DNA from: Pseudomonadota bacterium
Lineage (GTDB): Bacteria; Pseudomonadota; Gammaproteobacteria; Xanthomonadales; Xanthomonadaceae
NCBI GenBank assembly: GCA_018242365.1
Contig: JAFECB010000032.1
Coordinates: 1-37,430, forward strand
Reading direction: 5' to 3'
Length of the DNA stretch: 37,430 nucleotides
Shown piece after piece: positions 15,121-24,400 of the stretch (its first letter is position 1; every line of letters begins with the position of its first letter). Made by a program: the position numbers and the translations under genes. Under the pieces are notes generated by a model, which had not been told where the DNA came from, did not search any database, and worked only from the letters and a program-made list of their open reading frames with translations.

Positions 15121-17628
15121 ATGGGCAAGCAAAGCGCACCTCCGCAACCAGTCTATCAAGACAGCTACGCTGAAGGCGTCAAAGCGGACGCCGCATCGAT
15201 CCCGGTCCGCCTGATGGCCGAACGCGCATCGCGCGAGGGCGGCAAGTGGGTTATGGGCGATGACGGCATGCTGACCCGCGTGCCTGTGGCACCGACACTG
15301 GATCCGCAATACGATGCAGCGTGGAAAGCGTCGGTCGCTGAGGGTGATCAGCGCAATTTCCGGACCTGGCTTGGCGACCATGCGATGGAAACCGGCCTCA
15401 AGGATGAGACGGTGCAGCAGTACCTAAATACGCCCGACGCCCCTCAGGGCAAGATGATGGACTTTGGCGGCGGCGACAAATCGCGGATCGATCAGGATAT
15501 TGCGGCGCAAACGCAACTGCTCACGGCGGGATCGAAACTCGCACAGGATTTCGAGACGGAGCGGCTCAAGCAGTCCCTTAGTCTGCTGCCTCAGTTCAAC
15601 GACCTGAACCTCGACATGCAGCGCAAGAGCTACCAGGCGCAGCTCGATGCAGCCAAGGCCGGGGAGCAGGAGCGGCTCGACATGGAGCTGGGCTACCGCG
15701 GGAAGTTCACGGACTCGGAACTCGCCGCCCAGCAAAAGGCCTGGGAACAGTCGCTGGGGCAGTCGAAGATCGGCACAAAGGCCATTGCCGATATTCAGGC
15801 GGAACTCATGCCGCAGATGAACAAGCTGGGAATAGACTCCCAGGCGGCGGCATACCTCGCGAGCCTCGGCCTCACCTCGCAATCCGCCGAGGCCGCTGAC
15901 GCCCTCTACGACCGCCTGGGGATCAACAAGAAGACGCTCGCCGACCAGCAGGCGGCCTTCGATCAGAATCTTGCCCAGAATAAGCAGGGAGCCCAGCAGC
16001 TGACCGATCTGCAGCGGCAGCTCCTGCCCGTCCTAAACAGCCTCGGGATCGACCTCACATCAGCGGCCAATGCGGCATCACGCGCCGACTCGAAGACCGC
16101 CGCCCTCGAACAGGCTGGCATTCAGGAGCAGCTCCTGCCGCTGCTAAACAATCTGCAACTGCGCATGCAGGGAGATGCCCAGTCTGCCAACGATGCTGCC
16201 GACGTGCGGGCGTTCGAAACGAACCTTGGACAGAACACCAAGGCGACGAACACCGCGGCGGGACTTACCCAGCAACTGAATCCCCTGATGGCAAAGCTGC
16301 AGCGGGACAACGCTGCCGACGCAAACGCGCAGTCACGCAGCGATGCCGCGGCCGCCACCGCGCAGCAGATGGCGCTCATGGAGCGCTTCAACCCGGCAGT
16401 GCAGGCCATGGGGATGGCGAACCAGAAGCAGGCGAATACGGCGAGCCTCGCGGATGCAAGCGAGGCATACCGCACCGGATCGGCATTGATGCGCGAGACG
16501 GGCGATCAGATCGCAGCGACCAATCTCGCACGCCAGGTGCAGGCGGACAACCTATCGCAGGGCCAGAGCGAGAACGCGATGCGCCGAAGCGCGTCCCTGC
16601 AACAGGAGCTTCTGCCACAGCTAAACGAGACAGGCCTCGCCAATCAGGCGGCAGGACGCAGGGCGGCACTGGAGAGCCTGAAGGAGACCGACGCCACGCG
16701 GTACAATACGCGCGAGCAGCTCGGAGCGCAGGTCATGGGAGATCTGGCCTTGGGAGACCAATTGTCCGACGCCCAGCGGACCCGCATGCAAAATCAGGTG
16801 CGGAGTGCGCAGGCCGCCCGCGGCAATGTCCTTGGAGGTGCGCCGGCCGTCCAGGAGATGCTGGCGGAGACCGACTACCAGGACCGCATGAAGGCCCAGC
16901 GGCAGCAGGCCGCGAGGGACTTCATCAATACCGGCGACCTCCTGCCACAGTTTGCGACCCTGGGCACCAACGACCCAACCGCCAGCTTCAACGTGAACCG
17001 CAACATCGCAGCTTCACTCCAAGAAGATCAGGCGGCCAGGCTCTTTAATCCGCAGACGGGCTACCAGGGCGCTGCAGTGGCCAATCCTGCCATGGGCTAC
17101 AATGCCCAGACGGGCGTTCAGACGTACGGTGTGGCGGATCCCATGGCAGCATTCGACCCGAACGCAAACACTGCGCGCGGCGGGCAGTTTGGATCCATGC
17201 AGGTCGGGAACTCCGCGGCGCTCTACAATCCGAATTCAGCGCACTCCGCAGTGGGCGTGAATGCCAATCTGAACCAGGTGGCGCCGAACGCTTCGGCTGC
17301 AACCCGCGGCAATCCGCAGAGCATGTTCACCGGGGCCGCGATCAGCGCCGCGCAGCCGGTCAATCCACTGATGCCCAATTTTTCGGCAGGCGGGTATTCG
17401 CCGAATATCCCGAACTTCCAGGCGACAACAACGCAGGGGCCACAGCTCAATCCGATGCAGCTCACCCAGTCGAACCCCTTCCAGTTCACGAACGGCCAGG
17501 CAGGGACGAACAGTGCAAACTTCGCAATGCAGGGCTACCAGCAGAATTCCGCGAATGTGAACGCGAAAAATCAGCAGACCGGATCCATGATCGGGGCAGG
17601 AGCGGGCATGATGGCAATGTTCATGTAA
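15121..17628 (+). CDS. Internal virion/ejection protein with repeated helical units
   Basis: 835 residues, very rich in Gln, Ala, Asn and Leu and lacking Cys. A repeated unit centred on [LM]xPxxxxLG[IL] recurs about eight times between residues 155 and 620: SLLPQFNDLNLD, ELMPQMNKLGID, QLLPVLNSLGID, QLLPLLNNLQLR, QLNPLMAKLQRD, RFNPAVQAMGMA, ELLPQLNETGLA and DLLPQFATLGTN. The C-terminal 200 residues are Asn/Pro/Gln-rich and end in a glycine/methionine tail (SMIGAGAGMMAMFM) that could insert in membranes. With the next two genes it forms the expected three-protein set that a podovirus ejects to build a trans-envelope channel. That role is inferred from composition and order. Confidence 0.78.
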   Translation: MGKQSAPPQPVYQDSYAEGVKADAASIPVRLMAERASREGGKWVMGDDGMLTRVPVAPTLDPQYDAAWKASVAEGDQRNFRTWLGDHAMETGLKDETVQQYLNTPDAPQGKMMDFGGGDKSRIDQDIAAQTQLLTAGSKLAQDFETERLKQSLSLLPQFNDLNLDMQRKSYQAQLDAAKAGEQERLDMELGYRGKFTDSELAAQQKAWEQSLGQSKIGTKAIADIQAELMPQMNKLGIDSQAAAYLASLGLTSQSAEAADALYDRLGINKKTLADQQAAFDQNLAQNKQGAQQLTDLQRQLLPVLNSLGIDLTSAANAASRADSKTAALEQAGIQEQLLPLLNNLQLRMQGDAQSANDAADVRAFETNLGQNTKATNTAAGLTQQLNPLMAKLQRDNAADANAQSRSDAAAATAQQMALMERFNPAVQAMGMANQKQANTASLADASEAYRTGSALMRETGDQIAATNLARQVQADNLSQGQSENAMRRSASLQQELLPQLNETGLANQAAGRRAALESLKETDATRYNTREQLGAQVMGDLALGDQLSDAQRTRMQNQVRSAQAARGNVLGGAPAVQEMLAETDYQDRMKAQRQQAARDFINTGDLLPQFATLGTNDPTASFNVNRNIAASLQEDQAARLFNPQTGYQGAAVANPAMGYNAQTGVQTYGVADPMAAFDPNANTARGGQFGSMQVGNSAALYNPNSAHSAVGVNANLNQVAPNASAATRGNPQSMFTGAAISAAQPVNPLMPNFSAGGYSPNIPNFQATTTQGPQLNPMQLTQSNPFQFTNGQAGTNSANFAMQGYQQNSANVNAKNQQTGSMIGAGAGMMAMFM

Positions 17629-17653
17629 GGGAATCAATCACGCGAAAGGACTT

Positions 17654-18436
17654 ATGGGATTTGCAGACTCATTCAGTGCGGTGGCGGGTACGATCCTCGA
17701 TGCCAAACGCCTCAAGGCTCAGCGCGAGGAAGCGGACTGGCGCAAAAAACAGATCGCGAAGGAGGCGGAGGACGCCATAGGGCGCGAAGAGCGGCAGCAG
17801 GCGTTTCAGAAGCAGATGCTCGCGGATCGCATGGCCGGCGATGTAGCGCGTGACAAGCAACAGCGCCTCTGGAAAATGGAGGATGACTTCCAGGGGATTA
17901 TCGACCGAAGCCAGGACCGCAGCCTCAAGGAGAAATTGATCAACGCCCAGGTGGACGCCGCCAACCGCAGCTACCGGCCGGCGGAGCCAAAGCCAGCGCC
18001 GCCAAAGCCGCAAACGCCGTTTGAACACGAATTGGCTAATATTGAGTCCTACGATCAGGCGCAGAAGCGCGCCGTGGCAGCAGCCATCGAGGCGCTAGGA
18101 TCAGGCGATATGACGCGCATCCTTCCGACCCAGGAACGGATGGCTCAACTGTCGAGAATGAATCCAGCCAACCAGCCGGCACCAACGCCAATGGCCTCAG
18201 TCGAGAGGCCGTATGTCCCGCCAGGCGTTGACCCGCAGGCGACAGACATGCGCGGTACGGCCAAGTATCAGGTGCCGTTGGCAGCGCTGGAGCAGGATCT
18301 GGCGCAGAGCGCAATGATGCGGCCCGGCCAAGCGCAGGGAGCCGGAGACAGCAATGCGCAGGCGCTCGCATGGGCGAGAGCCAACCCGAACGATCCGCGC
18401 GCCGCTATGATCCTTAAGAAGCTCGGAATGCAATGA
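17654..18436 (+). CDS. Internal virion protein, helical, charged
   Basis: 260 residues. The first 110 form a charged coiled coil (KRLKAQREEADWRKKQ onward), then a proline-rich linker (AEPKPAPPKPQTP) and a helical C-terminus. It ends NPNDPRAAMILKKLGMQ, text that I know from the C-terminus of many podoviral internal proteins. An AAAGGA Shine-Dalgarno lies just upstream of the ATG. Its stop overlaps the ATG of the giant protein (ATGA at 18433). Likely an ejection-channel partner. Confidence 0.76.
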   Translation: MGFADSFSAVAGTILDAKRLKAQREEADWRKKQIAKEAEDAIGREERQQAFQKQMLADRMAGDVARDKQQRLWKMEDDFQGIIDRSQDRSLKEKLINAQVDAANRSYRPAEPKPAPPKPQTPFEHELANIESYDQAQKRAVAAAIEALGSGDMTRILPTQERMAQLSRMNPANQPAPTPMASVERPYVPPGVDPQATDMRGTAKYQVPLAALEQDLAQSAMMRPGQAQGAGDSNAQALAWARANPNDPRAAMILKKLGMQ

Positions 18437-21400
18437 CTTTCGATCCGGACGCCTATCTCGCGGGCAGACCGCAGGCGGAAGCGTTCGACCCGGACAAATG
18501 GCTCCGTGAGAACGCACCGGCCGGGCAGTCCACCTGGAAGAATGTCGCGAACACGCTGCTGACCGCGGCGAATGAAGCCCTGGCAGGCAGCGTGGAGGGT
18601 GGCATGCGCTCGGTTGCGTCCATGCCACAGATGGCGGCGGAGGTCGCGGAACTCTACACGGGACTCGACCAGAATCAGACCGAGGACGAAAAGAAGGCAA
18701 AGCTGGCAACGATCCGCGCGAACACAGCACAGATGGGAGACGCCCTGCGGGCCGAGGGCCTGCGCGGCCGCGTGGTAGCCGGCGGGCTGGAGGCGCTTGG
18801 CCAGGGCGCGGACCGCGTGCAGGATTACCGCGACACGGTGCGGAAGGCCTTGCCGGTTGCCACGGAGTTTGCGAACAGCATTCCCGGTGGAGTCATAAGC
18901 GGAATCGGCCAGGTGGCGGCGCAGGCACCCTTGTATCTCACAGGCATTGGTCTGCCGGCCACTGTAGCCCAGATGTACGATCAAGGCTACCAGGATGCCA
19001 AGGCGCACGGGAGCGACGAGGGAACGGCCGCACTGGCGGGCCTTGGCAACATGCCAGGTGCTGCGCTGGAATTTGCGGCGGACAAGCTGCAACTGGGGCC
19101 ACTGCTCAAACTCGTGAAGAAAGGCAGGGGAGTCGCCAAACCAATCCTGTCCCGCGCAGGGGAAGTCGTGAAGGTCGCCGGCACGGAGGGCCTGACCGAG
19201 ATGGCCCAGCAAGTGGAGCAGAACCTGGTCGCGGGCGGGCTCTATGACAAGGACCGGAAGGCCACGGAGGGGATGGGGCGGGCGGGCGTAGTGGGTGCAT
19301 TGACGGGAGGAATGGTGCGCGGCGGACTCGAGGGAGCAGATGCTCTCACCAGCCGGCCCGCCATAGATGACACGGGCCAGAATATCCCGGAGCCCAGTGC
19401 GACGCTGAAGGCCCAGCAGGAGCAAATGCGTGAAGGCCGCCGTCCGGCCATGATGTTCCCCAAGGGTACGCCTGAATCCCTGGCAGTGCCGGAGGGATTC
19501 GAACGCGTGGAGACGCCGCGCGGCATTTTCCATTTTGACCCCAGCCAGGTGACGGCGGACACGGTCCGCGAACTTAGCGGCGCCGGCCGCGAGAATGAAA
19601 TTCTGGGGCTCGGCTCGCAGTCGAAACCGGATGCCATGAAGCGCGCGATGGCGGGAGATCCACCAACGGTCGTTACCGAGCGCACGCCCGGAGGTGTCGA
19701 GGTGAAGGGGGCGGTCAGCACACAATCGACCACACCAAAGACGGTGGCGGAGCTGGATGCCCTGAAGACGCCGGGCAACACGGTGGCTGTGGAGACACCA
19801 CAGCAGACCCTGCTGGCACGCCTGGCTGCAGACCTCGAGGACAACGATCGACGGCAACAGGAGGCGCGCCAGAAAGAGGAACAGGCGCGTGCCCAGCGAC
19901 AGGCGGAGTTGCAGGCCAAGCGGGATCAGTTCGAATCTTCGCTTGCGGCCGCGCAATCGCTCGCAGCGGACAAGGATGCGGATTACCCACGACTGTCGGC
20001 AGCAGTCAAGACGCTCAGCTATTACGCGGAGGACAACTCCCTGGGGCTGAACCTCGAGCAGCGACAGAAAGCCCTGGCGGAGATTGCGCGCCTCGCTCCC
20101 CGTGCCGACGCCGCAAGAGAGGCGTACGACGCACGGCAGGCCGATGCCCGAGCAGAGGCCAAGCGCATGGCGGAGGCCGAGCGCCTGCAGCAACTGGGGA
20201 GACGCCGTGCCGAGCGGGAGGCATTTGACGCGCAGGCAAAAGCCGGGATTGGTGCGGATGGCCGGATCAATTACGGGAGACTCGATGATGTGGACCTCGA
20301 AGCCAGAGCGAATGCAGGTGATGAGCAGGCCGGCCGCGAACTTGTGAGGAGAGCGGAGCAGGCGGATGACCCGCGGGAGTCGCTGCTCGACGCTCTGGCC
20401 AAGGTGAAGCTGCCAGCAACGGATTCTGGGCTCGCGGCCGAACTGAAAATCCTCCGGGAGGACATGTCGCCCAAGCAGCGCATGACGCTGATCAGCCGGC
20501 AGAAGGACAGTCTCGACCGGACAGCCGAGGAATTACGGGGCCGGGGGTTCACGGAAATCGTGACGCCCGATGATGTCATTACCTTCACCCAGCGAGCGCT
20601 GCGCGGAGAGGATATCCGGGCTGAACCCGCCGAAGATCAGGTGGAGGGCGTTAACTTTGCGACGGAAAACCGCCTGCGAATCCGCCCGATGGAGGGACTG
20701 AGCCCCGAGGAGCGCGAACATGAGACCAGGTTCGCCGAGCAGCTCAATAACGCGACCGATGCCGAGAATGACGCGCTCTATGCGTCGCTGCCAGAAAGCC
20801 GCGGGGGTTCGGTGCTTAATACCGACATTGGACGGGAAATGGATCCCGAATTCAGGGGGGCAAAGCGCGCCACGCTTAGCCAGGCAACCCATCGGCCAGC
20901 CAGTCGTTACATTCGGGATCTGCTGTCGAGACTCCTGCGCCGCGAGCCGCAGGAAAGTCCGGTCTTAAACATCCTGGCGGGAGGTAGTGGCAGCGGGAAA
21001 TCGACAACCCTGAATGCCATCCACCGGCCCGGCAGTCTGGTATATGACACGACATTTTCCAATACGGCCGAGGCGATCGCCGACGTCCAGGAGGCGCTCG
21101 ATTCAGGGCGGATGGTGAAGATAGACTACGTTCACAGGCCGATTGAGCGGGCGATTGCAGGGGCTGTGGGCCGAGCCAAGGATCCACAGGACGGTCGCAC
21201 GGTGCCTGTGAGTGTAATTGCCCGATCGCACTATGGCGCACAGCAGACCGCAATTGCCGTGGCGCAACATTTCGGGAGCGACCCGCGAGTGGCGCTCCGG
21301 GTGTGGGATAATTCCGGAGCGCCAGGAGCGGCTTATGTGGTCTCCAATCCTATTGACTTTCTGAAGGCAGAAGGGGTACGCTATGACAGTGAAAACGCAG

Positions 21401-24400
21401 TCATTAGACGGGCTGAAAATGAATTCAGCCAGCACCGGGACGGGCTCAGCGAAGCCCAGCGTCAAGCGTTCGAGCCCAATGACCGTCGAGGAATTTCTGG
21501 CGTGGTGTACGGAACACGACAAGGTGTTCCTCGAGGCCATGAATCGAGGGGCGCTCGCGAATCCGGCTCCGCCGGCGATCACGCTGCCGTACGAAACGAG
21601 CACGCGCCGCGCATCCTGACGGATGCCGAGGTCGAGCAGCAATGGGCGGGACTCAAGTCCGCATTGGGGCCCATCGCTGACGCGTTCGAGTTAAAGGTCG
21701 GCATGGTTGCCGACGTCCTGGAGGCCGAGGGGTACGGCGAGGAAGCCCGCCGCCTACGAGCGGGCAAGTTGGGCCGGATCGCCGCCGCAACCGCGCCAAA
21801 GGTGCGGGAGGACGTGAATGGCGTGGCGGCGGACCGCCAATTCATCGTCGTGGCGGCCGCGGCCGCCAAACGCGGCAAGGCGCCAGGGCTCCTGCTCCAC
21901 GAGCTGGCGCACCCGTTCTTTGACGGCCTGCCGGCACATGTGCGCGAAGCCTTGCGCGAGTTGCACACGGAGGAAACCACGCGGAGAACCGGGCCGCTCT
22001 ACCAGGACGGACGCCTCGTGACCGACATCGCGATCACGGTCGGGCAACTGCCCGCCGCACGGGTCAAGGCTGATCCGGATCTGCCGGTTAAAGAATGGTT
22101 CGCTGAACGCGTGCGCAGGCTCAATGAGGACTGGCTGAAGGGCCGGATGGCAGTGGGTGACGAGCCACTCCTGATCCGCGTCGCGCGTCAGCTGATGGAC
22201 AGGCTGCGCCGCATCTTTGCCCAGATCCGCGGCATCGATCGCGATGGCGATCTATTCACCCAGACGTTCCGCGAGTGGCTCGGAAGTGGCACGCGCGCAA
22301 ACATCGCGCCACAGGCCACGGCATACGCGCAGCGCATGCGTGCGCAGTTGGCGACCGAACGGACTGACGGCGGCCGGGGCGAGCCGGCAACCCGCGCCGA
22401 GCGGGAGACCGAGGCGAATATTTCAGACGGGGCGAAGGACATGAAGCACGCGGCCGCGGTCGGCACACCCGCGCCCGGTGCCACATGGGTGAAGCTCGCC
22501 AGGATGACGCCGGAGCAGATCGAGGAGGAGCAAGCAGCGATCAAGAAATGGTTCAACGACTCACCTGACGCACCGCAGATGGAAAAGGCCCTGGTGCACG
22601 CCAGGCTCGACGGTCTGCGCGGGGAGGTGGAGCGGCGCGCTCAGGCCGCGCACACCAAGGCGACAGGGATCCGACCAGTGGTGGACCGCAAGGCCGCACT
22701 GCTCGCACAATGGATGGAGGGGAAACGTCTCCGCGACGAGGGCCTGAAGTACGGCATCAAAATCAGCGAGACCGAGGGGCAGGCCGCCGTCTCACGGGCA
22801 AAGGCCATGCTCGACGAGGAATTTCCCGGCTGGGAAGAGCAGGCCTACCGGGATTTCAAGACGTGGCGTCAGCGGTCGGAAGGCGTCGCCCAGCCAAGGC
22901 GCGGGGATCCGGAGGACGACGGCAGAAACATGCCCACCGAGCCGGCACCGGAGCCGACGGACACGGCCGGGGTGTTCGACGACCCGCCGCCGCCCGTGCG
23001 CCAAGGCAAGGCCAACGAACTCCACGGCCACACGGCCCATGTGCCGACCCGCACGGAGAAGGCCATGGGCTACATTCGGGATGCGCTCGCAGGCTTCCGC
23101 GGAGCCCTGCCGGAACTGCCGACATTTCCGGTGCTCGCGGCGAAGACAGATCGCTTCATTCGCGAGAAGGGGGGGCAATTCTACAACAATCTCAAGGTGT
23201 TCCACCGCATCCTGACCGGAGCAAACGATGGAATCCAGCGCGAGGCCGAGGAGCAGGTCGCACAAATCGTCAAGCCCCTGCTCGACGTCGACACGCAGTT
23301 TTCACCGGAAAACCGCAAGCGCCTGCAGCAATTGCAGGAGCGCTTCCGGCGACTCCGAGCGGAGGGCGGGCGCATCCCCGCCGACTTGACTGCGGAGATA
23401 AACGGTTTGCAGGCCAAGGCAGAGCAGAGCCCTTACGTGCTCTTTGAGCGGCTCATGCTGGCGCTCGATCTCGACTGGCGGCAGAAACATTTGCTCGATG
23501 ACCAGGGAAATCCCATCGCCCTGCCGTTTGGCGTGAACACCTCGGAAGTGGCGGCGAATCTGCAATCGCTAGGGCAGAAGGTCGAAGCCTCGCCGCACAA
23601 GGCGCTGATCGAGCAGGCCGTGCGCGAACACATGGCGCTCGTCAAGCGCATCGCCGACGATCTCAAGGCGCGCGAACTGCTCGCCAGCGATCACCTCAGC
23701 AACCCTTACTACTTTCCACACATCACCCTCCAGGTGAAGAAGGGCGCAACAACCGAGGAGCGGGAGCTGCGGGTTGAACGCGTGCGCGCCGACATGGAGG
23801 CGGATTTTCGGGGCTACTTGATTGCGCCGATCGGCTCGCGAACACCGATCGAAACCGACTACGTGCGGGCAATGTATTACCACCTGGTGCAGGTGGGGGC
23901 CCACAACCAGAAGGCCGACGCCATCCGCCGCTACGTCCGGCCCTACAATATCCGTGAACAGGTGGAGGAGGAAGCCCGGCGCATGTCCAAGGAACGCGGG
24001 CAGACAGTATCCTGGCAGCAGGCCTTTCATGAGCGCTATGAGCAGGACGATTACGTCCTCTACAGCCCGGAGGAAGGGGACATGTTTTCGGCCATCCAGC
24101 TCGACCGCGATCTATTGGCGCGCCGGCTGGGTGTCATGCTGACATCCGGCGACCTGCATCAGCAGTTGCGCGACCTGGGGCTCAAGGGAATCACACTGCG
24201 CCCTGAGGACGTGAAGGAGGTTCTGGTCCAGGGTTCGCGGGAGACGTGGGTTGTCCCGGCCCGCGTGGCGGAGACCCTGCGAGGGATTTCGAGCCGGCAG
24301 CAGCGATCGGATGTGGCGATCGAAAGAGCGATGTCCAAGGCGGTGGCTGCCTGGAAAAAGTGGAAACTATTCATGCCGCACAACCATATCCGCTACGAGT

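Noticed and set aside
18268..20193. 641-codon open frame on the minus strand
   Set aside because: It lies opposite the giant gene, whose codon pattern in GC-rich DNA keeps the antisense frame open. Its product is His/Arg/Leu-rich without domain text and crosses a gene boundary.
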